A stretch of 64,000 nt of DNA from an uncultured Faecalicatena sp. (GCA_948468385.1 CAOKHZ010000002.1:124001-188000), one strand, 5' to 3'; numbered from the stretch's first letter, positions 43,981 through 53,357 are shown. A program made the numbers and translations. The notes: a model not told the origin generated them from the letters alone.

Positions 43981-44565
43981 ATGGGATTGATTGAGTTGTT
44001 TTTGGTGGCGGTGGGGTTGTCAATGGACGCGTTTGCGGTGTCGGTCTGCAAGGGGCTGGCGATGAAGAGGGTCAGCGTCAAAAACGTGCTGCTCTGCGGC
44101 GTGTGGTTTGGTGGATTTCAGGCGTTAATGCCGATAATCGGGTACATATTGGGAGCGCAATTCGAGGTGTATATCAATGCGATCGCGCCATGGATCGCGT
44201 TTGTCCTATTGGCGGTGATTGGAGGGAACATGATTTGGGAATCCTTTAAAGAGGAGGAAGAGGCAAATGCCGGCCTGGATATAAAAACCATGTTTTTGAT
44301 GGCGGTGGCGACCAGCATTGACGCGATGGCGGTCGGTATCACCTTTGCCTGCGTGCCGGTCACGATTATAAGTGCCGGGAGGTTTTTGAACACGTTTCTC
44401 GGCGCGGTGCTGATTGGCCTGACGACGTTTATCCTTTCGTGCATTGGCGTGAAAGTGGGAAATGGGTTTGGCGCCCGTTACCGGGCGCGTTCGGTGCGCG
44501 TCGGCGGCGTGATATTGGTATTGATAGGCCTGAAAATATTGTTGGAGCACTTAAATATATTTTGA
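43981..44565 (+). CDS. mntP: Manganese efflux pump MntP
   Basis: A 194-residue, six-helix membrane protein of the MntP family that exports Mn(II). The two repeat motifs are AVGLSMDAFAVSVCKGLAM and AVATSIDAMAVGITFA, each with the conserved Asp in the membrane. The start at 43981 follows GGAGG by about seven bases. Open frame upstream to 43726 is riboswitch RNA, not coding. Control by the preceding riboswitch is expected from the family. Confidence 0.93.
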   Translation: MGLIELFLVAVGLSMDAFAVSVCKGLAMKRVSVKNVLLCGVWFGGFQALMPIIGYILGAQFEVYINAIAPWIAFVLLAVIGGNMIWESFKEEEEANAGLDIKTMFLMAVATSIDAMAVGITFACVPVTIISAGRFLNTFLGAVLIGLTTFILSCIGVKVGNGFGARYRARSVRVGGVILVLIGLKILLEHLNIF

Positions 44566-44590
44566 CCGATGTTGAAACCTATGATAGAAT
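44562..44590 (+). promoter_or_regulatory. Promoter of the hemC operon
   Basis: TTGACC (44562-44567), 17 bases, TAGAAT (44585-44590). The -35 overlaps the mntP stop codon. The leader to hemC is about 65 bases. Confidence 0.6.
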
Positions 44591-44660
44591 CTAGTTGGTG
44601 AAATCAAGCATGATATAGGGCGCGATGTCGAATGCCGGAAAGCATATTTTGGGGGTATAA

Positions 44661-45545
44661 ATGATGGGACAAGTCATTCGAATTGGCAGCCGGGAGAGTC
44701 GTCTGGCGGTCATTCAGGCCAAGCTGGTGGCGCGGGAAATTAAGAAAGAAAACCCGGACTTTGAAATAGAATTGGTGACGATGAAGACAACGGGGGATAA
44801 GGTTTTAGACCGTGGTCTGGAGGAAATTGGTGGAAAAGGATTGTTCGTCAAAGAACTTGATCAGGCACTTTTGGATGGCAGGATTGACATTGCCGTTCAT
44901 AGCTTGAAGGACATGCCGATGCGGATTGATAAGGATTTGCCGATTCTGGCTTACTCCGGGCGGGAGGACGCGAGGGACGTGTTGATTTGCAAGCCGTTGG
45001 AAGAGTTTGACGGCGGGGGCGTCATTGGAACGTCCAGTCGCCGCCGCAAAATCCAGTTGCAGAGATTGTATCCGAGGGCCTCGTTTCGCGGAATTCGTGG
45101 AAACGTGCAGACCAGGCTTCAAAAGCTTGCCGAGGAAGGGTATGACGCGACGGTTTTGGCGGCGGCGGGGCTTTTCAGGCTTGGCATGGAGGCGGTCATT
45201 GGACGCGTGTTCGAGGTGGAAGAGGTGGTTCCGGCGGCGGGACAAGGCATTTTGGCGGTGCAGGGGCGAGCGGACGGTGATTATGCTTTTCTTTCCCCCA
45301 TCAATAATCGGCAGAGTGAGTGGGCGGCATTGGCCGAGCGGCAGTTCGTGGCCGCGTTGGATGGCGGCTGCACTTCCCCGGTGGCGGCGCACGCGAGGGT
45401 TCGTGGAAGAGAATTGTGGCTGACGGGGTTATACTATGAAGACGGAAGTGACGAATATTTTACGGACACGCTGAGCGGGGACGTGGAGCAGGCACGGGAA
45501 CTTGGCGAAATGCTGGCGGTGCGGATGAAGCGAAGGAGCAGGTGA
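44661..45545 (+). CDS. hemC: Porphobilinogen deaminase
   Basis: A 294-residue enzyme that joins four porphobilinogens into hydroxymethylbilane. Motifs: IRIGSRESRLAVIQAKLV, HSLKDMPM, GTSSRRRKIQL and LDGGCTSPVAAHARV, whose Cys (about 237) holds the dipyrromethane cofactor. It has full family length. ATG codons at 44661 and 44664 are both possible after GGGGG. It is first in an operon leading to uroporphyrinogen III and siroheme. Confidence 0.96.
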   Translation: MMGQVIRIGSRESRLAVIQAKLVAREIKKENPDFEIELVTMKTTGDKVLDRGLEEIGGKGLFVKELDQALLDGRIDIAVHSLKDMPMRIDKDLPILAYSGREDARDVLICKPLEEFDGGGVIGTSSRRRKIQLQRLYPRASFRGIRGNVQTRLQKLAEEGYDATVLAAAGLFRLGMEAVIGRVFEVEEVVPAAGQGILAVQGRADGDYAFLSPINNRQSEWAALAERQFVAALDGGCTSPVAAHARVRGRELWLTGLYYEDGSDEYFTDTLSGDVEQARELGEMLAVRMKRRSR

Positions 45546-45632
45546 AGCACTGGCGGCGTGGATGAGGCGGAGGAATTGCGGGAGCACGCTGCTTTCTGTC
45601 AAAAAAGGTCAGGGCGAGAGGAATCGGGAAGG

Positions 45633-47174
45633 ATGGAAATTCAAAAAATGTTCGAGGAGACGAGGCCCGGCAGGGTCTGGCTGGCCGGGGCGGGACCTGG
45701 TGACGCGGGACTTTTGACGGTGAAAACAAAGGAATTGATGGGGAGCGCGGACGTCATCGTCTATGACGCGTTGATTGGCGTTGAGATTTTGTGCCAATTA
45801 CCGGCGGATAAGGAATTGATTTTCGTGGGAAAACGGGCGGGGCATCACGCGGTGGAGCAAGAGGAAATCAACCGTATTTTGCTTGAAAAGGCAATGGAAG
45901 GTAAGAACGTGCTGCGCTTAAAGGGCGGCGATCCGTTCGTGTTTGGGCGAGGGGGCGAGGAGTTGGAACTGCTCGTAGAAGAGGGCGTTCCGTTTGAAAT
46001 CGTTCCCGGCGTCACCTCCGCGACGGCGGTTTTAGCTTACGCGGGAATTCCATTGACGCATCGGGATTATGTCTCGTCGTTCCATGTGATTACCGGACAT
46101 CCGAGGAAAGACGGCACTTCGCGCATTGATTATCCGGCGTTGGTGAAAATGGGTGGGACGCTGGTGTTTTTGATGGGACTTTCCAAGCTGGAGGAAATCT
46201 GCGGGGGGCTTTTGCATGCCGGGATGCGCGCCGACATGCCCGCGGCGGTTCTGGAACGGGGAACGAGTGCGAGACAACGAAATATCGTATCGGATATCGG
46301 CCACCTTCCCGCACGGGCAAGGGACGCGAAAGCGGCGACTCCCGCCATCATCACGGTGGGGGAGGCATGTTCTTTGTCCTCGGAATTTTGCTGGACGGAA
46401 AAAAGAATCCTTGGTGGCAGGCAGTTTATTGTCACAAGGCCTAAAAGGCAAGGGGAGGACTTGGCACGGCGTTTGCGGACGCTGGGAGCGCAGGTGTTGG
46501 AAATCCCGGCAATCGAGACGGTTCCCGTTCGATTCAATGCGGCGTTTGCAGAAAGCGTGGAGAGGTTCGCCAACCGTGAGGGGGAGGCGTGGCTTGTCTT
46601 TACCAGTCCCGCGGGAGTGCGCACGTTTTTTGCCGAAATGATGGAACAAGGCCTGGACGTGCGGAATATTTTTCGCAAGAAGGCGGAAGTAAAGCTGGCC
46701 GTAATTGGCAGCGCCACGCGGGACGCTTTGCGGGAGTACGGACTCGCGGCAGATTTGATGCCGCCGGTTTATGACAGTGAAAATCTGGGGAAGGCTTTGG
46801 CGCGGGAAGCGGCGGAAGGCAGCGAGATTTTAATCGCGAGGGCGGCACAAGGTTCGAAGAATTTGATTCCCCCACTTGAAAATGCCGGGCTTAAGGTGAC
46901 GGATCTTGCCTTGTACGAGACGCGTTTTTTGAGTCACGGGTGGTGCCGCGAGCCGGTTCTTGCGGCCTTGAAGGCAGGGGAGGTGGACGGCGTCATATTT
47001 ACCAGCGCGTCAACCGTGAGGGGATTCGCCCGGGAATTTTGGCCGGAGCGGGTCTTGGCTTTCTGCATCGGGGAGCGGACGGCGTGCGAGGCGAGGAAGT
47101 ACGGGATGGAAACCGTGGTGGCGAAGGAAAATTCCGTTGACGCGGTGGTGGAAATGATTTGTGAGGGGAAATGA
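45633..47174 (+). CDS. cobA-hemD: Uroporphyrinogen-III methyltransferase / synthase fusion
   Basis: A 513-residue bifunctional protein. Residues ~13-255 are the SAM-dependent methyltransferase CobA (VWLAGAGPGDAGLLTVK, VYDALIG, RLKGGDPFVFGRGGEE, VPGVTSATAVLAYAGIPLTHR) making precorrin-2. Residues ~260-513 are uroporphyrinogen III synthase HemD (IVTRPKRQGEDLARRL, VFTSPAGVRTFF, DGVIFTSASTVRGF). The fusion is common in clostridia. The frame is open to GTG 45558; ATG 45633 is preferred because the conserved domain follows closely. It is downstream of hemC. Confidence 0.93.
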   Translation: MEIQKMFEETRPGRVWLAGAGPGDAGLLTVKTKELMGSADVIVYDALIGVEILCQLPADKELIFVGKRAGHHAVEQEEINRILLEKAMEGKNVLRLKGGDPFVFGRGGEELELLVEEGVPFEIVPGVTSATAVLAYAGIPLTHRDYVSSFHVITGHPRKDGTSRIDYPALVKMGGTLVFLMGLSKLEEICGGLLHAGMRADMPAAVLERGTSARQRNIVSDIGHLPARARDAKAATPAIITVGEACSLSSEFCWTEKRILGGRQFIVTRPKRQGEDLARRLRTLGAQVLEIPAIETVPVRFNAAFAESVERFANREGEAWLVFTSPAGVRTFFAEMMEQGLDVRNIFRKKAEVKLAVIGSATRDALREYGLAADLMPPVYDSENLGKALAREAAEGSEILIARAAQGSKNLIPPLENAGLKVTDLALYETRFLSHGWCREPVLAALKAGEVDGVIFTSASTVRGFAREFWPERVLAFCIGERTACEARKYGMETVVAKENSVDAVVEMICEGK

Positions 47175-47192
47175 CGAAGGGGGGATGGCGGC

Positions 47193-48125
47193 ATGGCATC
47201 GTATATGTTCAAACGTATTTTAACAGGCGTTTTTTCTCTTTTCGTGTTGGTGAGCGCCGCTTTCTTCCTGACCCGGCTGATGCCGGGAAGCCCGTTCGAG
47301 GTGGGAAATTCCTTGCCGTCTGTGCAGGCGGAGATTGAGCGGGAGTATGGCCTGGACAGGCCGCTTTTGGAACAGTATTTGCATTATCTTTCCAATCTCT
47401 TGCGCGGAGATTTGGGAATTTCATACAAAAAGCCCGGTGTCGCCGTCACGGACGTGATTTGGCGGGCGTTTCCGGTGACGTGTAAAATCGGAAGCCTGGC
47501 GGTACTATGTTCATTGGTCGTGGGAAGTGTCTTGGGAATCTGGCAGGCCGTCACGAAGAGGGCGGCGGTTTACAATGGGATTTTTTTTGTGACGATACTG
47601 GGGAGCGCGGTTTTGAATTTTGTGTGGGGCTCCCTTTTTGTCTGGCTGTTCGGAGTGAAGCTGAAAGTGCTGCCCGTCGTGGGAACCAGTGATTGGAAAA
47701 GCTTCTTATTGCCGGTACTGACAATGGCGATTTATCCGACCTGCGTCGTGGCACGCTTGATGCGAAACGGTTTTGGGCGGGAAATGCGGAAGGATTATGT
47801 CGTGCTGGCCAGGGCGAAAGGGTTGGGGACGATGTGGATTGTCGGCGTGCATATTTTGAAGAACGCGTGCCTGCCGGTGTTACAATACATGGGACCGGCG
47901 GCAGCCTTTTTATTGACGGGAAGCTTCGTGGTGGAAAGTATTTTCAACATACCGGGGCTGGGACGGGAGTTCGTAAATTCCATCGCGAATCGGGACTATA
48001 CGTTGATTTTGGGATTGACGGTGTTCATGGGCGCGGTCGTAATCGGATTGAATCTTTTGACCGACCTTTTATGTGCGTGGCTAAGTCCCACGACGCGTGT
48101 CGGCATGACGGGGGCGGGGGAATGA
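47193..48125 (+). CDS. Dipeptide/oligopeptide-type ABC permease (DppB-like)
   Basis: A 310-residue permease with six hydrophobic segments. It opens MASYMFKRILTGVFSLFVLV, contains FFLTRLMPGSPFE and YGLDRPLLEQYLHYL, and has the EAA loop RNGFGREMRKDYVVLARAKGLG. The stop overlaps the next start in ATGA. It belongs to the cluster C family transporting peptides, nickel chelates or 5-aminolevulinate/heme. It lies inside a tetrapyrrole operon, 19 bases from cobA-hemD. Confidence 0.92.
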   Translation: MASYMFKRILTGVFSLFVLVSAAFFLTRLMPGSPFEVGNSLPSVQAEIEREYGLDRPLLEQYLHYLSNLLRGDLGISYKKPGVAVTDVIWRAFPVTCKIGSLAVLCSLVVGSVLGIWQAVTKRAAVYNGIFFVTILGSAVLNFVWGSLFVWLFGVKLKVLPVVGTSDWKSFLLPVLTMAIYPTCVVARLMRNGFGREMRKDYVVLARAKGLGTMWIVGVHILKNACLPVLQYMGPAAAFLLTGSFVVESIFNIPGLGREFVNSIANRDYTLILGLTVFMGAVVIGLNLLTDLLCAWLSPTTRVGMTGAGE

Positions 48126-48949
48126 GAAGGAAGATGTTTTTGACGGGCTGCGTGTTGTTGGCCGTTTTGATGACGTTGGCGGTACTGGTTCCCGCATTTA
48201 GCCCGTATTCTTATTCGGAACAAAATGCCGGGCTTCGCAATTTGAACCCGTCCCTTTCCCATTGGTTTGGGACGGACCGGTTCGGAAGGGACTTGTTTAC
48301 CCGGGTATGGTGCGGGGCAAGGCTGAGTTTATGCATTGGATTGGGAAGTGCCGCGATTTGCGGGACGCTCGGTATGGCGTTTGGAGCCGTGGCGGGATAT
48401 TTTGGCGGTTTGGCGGATTGTCTCGTGATGCGCGCGGCGGACGTGGCAGATGCCATCCCTTCTTTGTTGTACGTGGTATTGCTTACATTGGCGCTAGGCG
48501 CGAACGTGCAGACCATGATACTTGGCATTTGCATTTCGGGATGGAGCGGGACGGCGCGCATGGTGCGCGGCGAAGTCATGCGTTTAAGGACAAGCGAGTT
48601 CGTGCAGGCGGCAAGGCTGACGGGGGCGTCCTCGTGGCGCGTCATCTGGTATCATTTATTGCCGAACGCCATGGGGGCATTGATTGTCAGCCTGACATTT
48701 TTCGTCCCGAAGGCGATTTTTACGGAGACCTTTTTAAGCTTTGCGGGGGTGGGAATCGCGGCACCGGCGGCAAGCCTGGGGGCGTTGGTCTGGGAAGGGC
48801 GGCGGCAGCTGCGCCTTTATCCGGGGCAGATGCTGTACCCGGCATTCGTGCTGTGCCTGCTGGTCGTGGCATTGCATTTAATCGGGGCGGGACTGGAGGA
48901 AGGCGATATTGAGTCTATTGAAAGTCGAGAATTTGAGCGTACAATTTGA
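48122..48949 (+). CDS. Dipeptide/oligopeptide-type ABC permease (DppC-like)
   Basis: A 275-residue second permease: HWFGTDRFGRDLFTRVWCGAR, the EAA loop RMVRGEVMRLRTSEFVQAARLTGAS, and AIFTETFLSFAGVG. About six hydrophobic segments. The start overlaps the DppB-like stop (ATGA), and its 3' end overlaps the ATPase gene by 41 bases. The frame is open to 47693 but that part is antisense-like overlap with DppB. Confidence 0.92.
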   Translation: MRRKMFLTGCVLLAVLMTLAVLVPAFSPYSYSEQNAGLRNLNPSLSHWFGTDRFGRDLFTRVWCGARLSLCIGLGSAAICGTLGMAFGAVAGYFGGLADCLVMRAADVADAIPSLLYVVLLTLALGANVQTMILGICISGWSGTARMVRGEVMRLRTSEFVQAARLTGASSWRVIWYHLLPNAMGALIVSLTFFVPKAIFTETFLSFAGVGIAAPAASLGALVWEGRRQLRLYPGQMLYPAFVLCLLVVALHLIGAGLEEGDIESIESREFERTI

Positions 48950-50825
48950 TGCGGGTGACAAGGTGGTGAATGCGGTGGACGCGGTTTCCCTATCCGTGGA
49001 GCCGGGGGAAATCATTGGCCTCATCGGACGGTCCGGATCTGGGAAAAGCACCTTGACGCGGGCGGTGATGGGACTTTTGCCATCGAATGCCAATGTCATG
49101 TATGATCGCTTGGAGTTGGATGGCGGGGTGAAAAATGCGGCGATGGTGTTCCAAGATCCGCTGACGTATTTGAATCCCAGTTTGAAAATAGGATGGCAGT
49201 TAAAAGAGACGATTCGCCGTCATTTGGAAAACAAAGAAGACAAAGAAAGCAAGGAAGGCATAGAAGACGGGAGCGGGGAGAACTGCTGGGCGCGGGCGGT
49301 AAGAAAGGTTCAGCCGTTGTTGGCGCGATGGAAGGACCGTGCGGAAGTGGACGAGATGGCGGCGGACTTGTTGGAGACGGCGGGCATTCGTCGGGCGGCG
49401 GACGTGCTTGACAAGTATCCGTTTGAATTGTCCGGCGGGCAGAGGCAGCGAATCGTATTGGCGATTGCCTTGGCTTGTCGGCCGAAACTTTTGATTGCCG
49501 ATGAGCCGACGACAGCGTTGGACGCGACCGTGCAGCGGCAGATTTTGACGAGGCTAAGGCGCATTGCAAAGGAAATGGACATGGCCGTTTTGCTTGTCAG
49601 CCATGATTTCGGGGTCATTGTTTCCATGGCGGAGCGTGTGCTGGTCATGCACGAAGGAAAAATCGTGGAATCGGGAACGCCTTGGCAGATTTACGAGGAG
49701 CCGCGGGAAGAGTGCACAAAAAGGTTGGTGGAACATGCCAGGGCCATGTCGGCGGCGGGAAAGATTGAAAAAGGAAAGTGCGGCATAGGAATGAGCGGCA
49801 TCGTGCGGGAAGGAGAAGTGAAAGGGCATGTGACGCAAAAATGTTCCATGGATGTTTTACGGGTAGAGCATTTATCCAAAGTGCATGCGGATAGAAAATC
49901 ATTCGGCGTGGACGACGTTTCGTTTGCCATTGGGGCTGGGGAATGCTTTGGCCTGGCGGGTGAGAGCGGTTGTGGAAAAACGACGTTGGCGCGGATGATT
50001 TGCGGGTTGGCAACTCCTGGCGGTGGGGAGATTTATTACCGGGGAGAACGGCTTGCATCCATTGGGCAAGGACGAGATAGGGAACAAATCCGGCAAATCC
50101 AGATGGTGTTCCAGGATCCTTATGCGTCGCTCAATCCTTGCCACACGGTGGGATGGACGCTTGCGGAGCCGCTCATTCTAAACGGGGAGACTTCCTGCAA
50201 GACGCGGGAGGTGCTGATTGCGAAAATGCTGGAAACGGTGGGGCTGGCGGCGGAGGACGCGAAGAAGTATCCGTTTGAATTTTCCGGTGGGCAGAGACAG
50301 CGTATCGCAATCGCCAGGGCGTTATTGTCCGAACCACAGATTTTAGTGCTCGACGAGCCGGTTTCCGCCTTGGACACGACGACGCAGAGTCAGATTTTGG
50401 AACTGTTTTCGCGTGTGCAAAAGGAACGGGGACTTTCGTACCTTTTCATTTCCCATGATTTGCAGGCCGTGCGGCGGATGTGCCGGAGGATGGGCGTGAT
50501 GTATGCCGGGCGCATCGTGGAGTTGGGAAATACGAAGGATATTTATAACGAACCTTGGCACCCTTATACGAAAATGCTTCTCCAGTCCGTCTTGCCGTCA
50601 AATCCGAGAAAGGCAAGAAGGAATCGAGACGTTTTGTGGGCGTGCGAGGAAGAAGCGGGACAAGGGTGGACGAAAGGGTGCCCGTTTGCCGGGCATTGCG
50701 GGTACGTGATGGAATGCTGCCGGAAGACAAAACCACCAACGCGCCGTTTTCCAAATCGCGAGGTGGCTTGCTTTCTTTATTCTGAAAAGCACATGGGGAA
50801 AGGGAACGCGAGGGCGCAGGTATGA
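48909..50825 (+). CDS. Fused double ABC ATPase (DppD-DppF-like)
   Basis: A 638-residue protein with two complete ATPases normally encoded separately. The first has Walker A GRSGSGKST (about 40-48), ELSGGQRQR and IADEPTTALD. The second has Walker A GESGCGKTT (from residue 351), FSGGQRQRIAIARALL and LVLDEPVSALD, and ends with the oligopeptide-ATPase tail with Cys residues (GCPFAGHCGYVMECC). A charged insertion (about residues 100-145) splits the first domain. The start codon is TTG at 48909 with GGAGG upstream, as judged by MSLLKVENLSV. It energises the DppB/DppC-like pair. Confidence 0.92.
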   Translation: MSLLKVENLSVQFDAGDKVVNAVDAVSLSVEPGEIIGLIGRSGSGKSTLTRAVMGLLPSNANVMYDRLELDGGVKNAAMVFQDPLTYLNPSLKIGWQLKETIRRHLENKEDKESKEGIEDGSGENCWARAVRKVQPLLARWKDRAEVDEMAADLLETAGIRRAADVLDKYPFELSGGQRQRIVLAIALACRPKLLIADEPTTALDATVQRQILTRLRRIAKEMDMAVLLVSHDFGVIVSMAERVLVMHEGKIVESGTPWQIYEEPREECTKRLVEHARAMSAAGKIEKGKCGIGMSGIVREGEVKGHVTQKCSMDVLRVEHLSKVHADRKSFGVDDVSFAIGAGECFGLAGESGCGKTTLARMICGLATPGGGEIYYRGERLASIGQGRDREQIRQIQMVFQDPYASLNPCHTVGWTLAEPLILNGETSCKTREVLIAKMLETVGLAAEDAKKYPFEFSGGQRQRIAIARALLSEPQILVLDEPVSALDTTTQSQILELFSRVQKERGLSYLFISHDLQAVRRMCRRMGVMYAGRIVELGNTKDIYNEPWHPYTKMLLQSVLPSNPRKARRNRDVLWACEEEAGQGWTKGCPFAGHCGYVMECCRKTKPPTRRFPNREVACFLYSEKHMGKGNARAQV

Positions 50826-52648
50826 ATGAAATGTCAAGGGGATGGAACATGAAATGCAGGGGCAGAATGTCGCGAGTGATAGTACTTTTATGGGTGGTTG
50901 GAATCTTGTGCGCCGGCTGTGGTCAGGCGGGCGGGGCGTGGCAAGGTGGGTCAAGCGAGGTAGATGAGTCCGGGCAATCCGTGGGTGACGGCACGAAAAA
51001 GGAAATCATTGTGGCAACGAGCAGTGAAAGCGGCGGGCTTGACCCGGCGGGAAATATAGCACTGACGTATCTTACGTATTCCGTGGCGGCACTCGACGAA
51101 TTGCTTACGTATGACGAAAATGGCGAGATTGCCTACCGGGCGGCGGTCGGTTACGAGGTGAACGACGACTTTACCGTGTGGACGTTTCATTTGCGTAAAA
51201 ATGCGCGCTGGTCGGACGGGAGCGTGGTGTGCGCGGCCGACTTTGTCAATACGATGACGCGCGCCTTGAAGCCGGAGAGCGGCAGCGGTTACGTCAATTA
51301 TTTGTTTCCCATTCAAAACGCGGAGGCGATTTATCAGGGCGAGGCCGAGATGGAAAGCCTGGGCGTGGAAACGCCGGATCCATATACGTTAATTTTTCAT
51401 TTGGAAAGGCCTTGCGTTTATTTTCTGGATTTACTGCGTTTGCCGGTCTATACTCCGTCTTCTGCGAAATACGCCGTGGCGACGGATGGCCGTTGGGATA
51501 AAAATCCAGAGACGAGCGTGTCAAACGGTCCGTTTTTTCTGGCAGAATACGTGCCAGAGCAGTATTTTGTGTTGGAAAAGAATCCGTATTATTGGAATGC
51601 GGACGCGATGTGGCTGGAGCGGATGACGTTTCGTTTCTTTGACAGTCAGGAAGCGATGGCGGTCGCCTACGAGAGCGGGGCGGTGGACGTGGCGTGCGGC
51701 GTACAGTCCATCATGGCGGAGGCGTATGACGGAAAGGAAGATCTTTTGATTACCGACATGATTGCCACGCGCTACATTTATCTGAATTTAAACGTAAAAC
51801 CGCTTGATGACGTGCGGGTGCGAAAGGCTTTGAGCCTGGCGGTTCATAGGGATGAGTTGTGCGAGATGGCGGGCGCGGAGGCGGAACCGACCGATCATTT
51901 CATTGCCAAATACATGGTAAATAAGGCGACCGGAAATTATTATGTGGAGGAAGTGGCGGGATTGTCCTCAGGGGGAAACGAGGAGGGGACGCCCCCGTCT
52001 TCTGAAGAAAACGTGGAAGGGATGGACACGTCCTTCGAGGAAAATGAGGAAGGGATGGACACGTCCTTCGAGGAAAACGTGGGAGGGACGGACACGTCCT
52101 TCGAAGAAAACGTGGCAGAGGCGAGGCGGCTCCTCGCCGAGGCGGGATATCCGGGTGGGAAAGGCTTCCCGAAGCTTGTATACAAGTATCCGTCCTTGGA
52201 ATTGGACGCGGACGTGGCACAGATTTTACAAGAACAGTGGAAACAGAATCTAGGCATAGAGGTGGAACTGCAGGCGCAGGAATTGCAAGTCAATTATAGT
52301 GAGCGCAAGGCGGGAAAATTTGATTTGTGCCGGATGAATTGGACGGCCGATTTTGCAGATCCTTACACATATTTGTCCATGCTTTTGTCAAATTCCCCTT
52401 ACAATTGCAGTGGCATTTGTGACGCGCGTTATGACGTCCTCGTGCGGCGGTCGGATGCGGAGACGGACGCGAAAAAGCGTGCGGAGCTGGTGGAACAAGC
52501 GGAAATGCTGGCGGTGGGGGAAGCGTGTTACGTGATTCCGTTATTTTCCGTGAAAAACGTGAATTTGGTTCGGCCCGGCATCAAGGGAATCACGCAGATT
52601 CCGGCAACCGGGGCGTTAGAATTGCGTCATGCGTGGCGTGAAGAGTGA
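50822..52648 (+). CDS. Peptide/nickel-type ABC substrate-binding lipoprotein
   Basis: A 608-residue cluster C binding lipoprotein. The signal peptide ends near Cys33 (ILCAGCGQ). Domain motifs: DPAGNIALTYLTYS, FTVWTFHLRKNARWSDG, FVNTMTRALKPESG, NGPFFLAEY and VRVRKALSLAVHRDEL. A repetitive insertion (about residues 390-430; DTSFEENVGG-type units) lies just before the NVAEARRLLAEAGYPGG motif. The start overlaps the ATPase stop (ATGA). It gives the importer its specificity. The setting among tetrapyrrole genes suggests nickel, heme or aminolevulinate, not proved. Confidence 0.9.
   Translation: MNEMSRGWNMKCRGRMSRVIVLLWVVGILCAGCGQAGGAWQGGSSEVDESGQSVGDGTKKEIIVATSSESGGLDPAGNIALTYLTYSVAALDELLTYDENGEIAYRAAVGYEVNDDFTVWTFHLRKNARWSDGSVVCAADFVNTMTRALKPESGSGYVNYLFPIQNAEAIYQGEAEMESLGVETPDPYTLIFHLERPCVYFLDLLRLPVYTPSSAKYAVATDGRWDKNPETSVSNGPFFLAEYVPEQYFVLEKNPYYWNADAMWLERMTFRFFDSQEAMAVAYESGAVDVACGVQSIMAEAYDGKEDLLITDMIATRYIYLNLNVKPLDDVRVRKALSLAVHRDELCEMAGAEAEPTDHFIAKYMVNKATGNYYVEEVAGLSSGGNEEGTPPSSEENVEGMDTSFEENEEGMDTSFEENVGGTDTSFEENVAEARRLLAEAGYPGGKGFPKLVYKYPSLELDADVAQILQEQWKQNLGIEVELQAQELQVNYSERKAGKFDLCRMNWTADFADPYTYLSMLLSNSPYNCSGICDARYDVLVRRSDAETDAKKRAELVEQAEMLAVGEACYVIPLFSVKNVNLVRPGIKGITQIPATGALELRHAWREE
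51980..52117 (+). repeat. 33-base coding repeat in the binding protein
   Basis: Three near-identical in-frame 33-base units encode GMDTSFEENEE, GMDTSFEENVG and GTDTSFEENVA, preceded by a degenerate unit with SSEENVE. Confidence 0.85.
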
Positions 52649-52686
52649 AGCAATACGCTGGTATAATTACAAGGAAAGGGATTATC

Positions 52687-53325
52687 ATGGCATATTTTCC
52701 GATGTTTGTAGATATTTCCGATAAAAAGATTTTGGTCGTGGGTGGCGGAAAAGTGGCTGCCAGACGGATAAAGACGCTCCGTTTGTTTACGGACGAGGTG
52801 ACGGTTTTATCCCCGCGTTTGTGTCAGGAGTTGGAGCCGTTGCCCGAAGGCGTGAACTGGATTGCGAGAGAATATGGAGCGGAGTGCTTGTCATTGGCGG
52901 GCGTGGCGGTGGGCGACGAGGCGGCACTGCCAGAATCGAATGCGGAGATGGGAGAGGTGGCCGTACTGCCGGAATTGGATGCGGTGGTGCAAGATGACGC
53001 CGAATTAATGGAAGTGGATGTCGCGCTGGCGGGGAAGGATTTCGTGCTGGCGGCCACGAATCGGCGTGAAGTAAACAAGAAGATATTTGAGGACTGCCGA
53101 CTTTTGGAGGCACATGAAGGGCGCAAAATCCTGGTAAATTGTGCGGATGACAAGTCGCATTGTGATTTCTTTTTCCCGGCGGTTGTACAGTCGGACGAGA
53201 TTACGGTGGGAATTAATTCGGGCGGGAGAAATACGAAAAAAGTGAGGGAAATAAGAGAAAAGGTGGAGGAGGTGCTAAAAGACAACATGGATAGGAAAAT
53301 GCTGTTGGAAAATAGGCATCCTTAA
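52687..53325 (+). CDS. Precorrin-2 dehydrogenase / sirohydrochlorin ferrochelatase-like
   Basis: A 212-residue Met8/CysG-N family protein that oxidises precorrin-2 to sirohydrochlorin and may insert iron. MAYFPMFVDISDKKILVVGGG gives the NAD-binding GGGKVAARR, followed by VLAATNRREVNKKI, NCADDKSHCDFFFPAV and INSGGRNTKKVREIREK. An acidic insertion (about residues 72-112) lies before the VLAATN strand. The start at 52687 follows AAGGAAAGG. With hemC and cobA-hemD it completes a route from porphobilinogen to siroheme. Confidence 0.92.
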   Translation: MAYFPMFVDISDKKILVVGGGKVAARRIKTLRLFTDEVTVLSPRLCQELEPLPEGVNWIAREYGAECLSLAGVAVGDEAALPESNAEMGEVAVLPELDAVVQDDAELMEVDVALAGKDFVLAATNRREVNKKIFEDCRLLEAHEGRKILVNCADDKSHCDFFFPAVVQSDEITVGINSGGRNTKKVREIREKVEEVLKDNMDRKMLLENRHP

Positions 53326-53357
53326 CAAGGGAATGGGTGGCTCATACGAGGTCGTTC

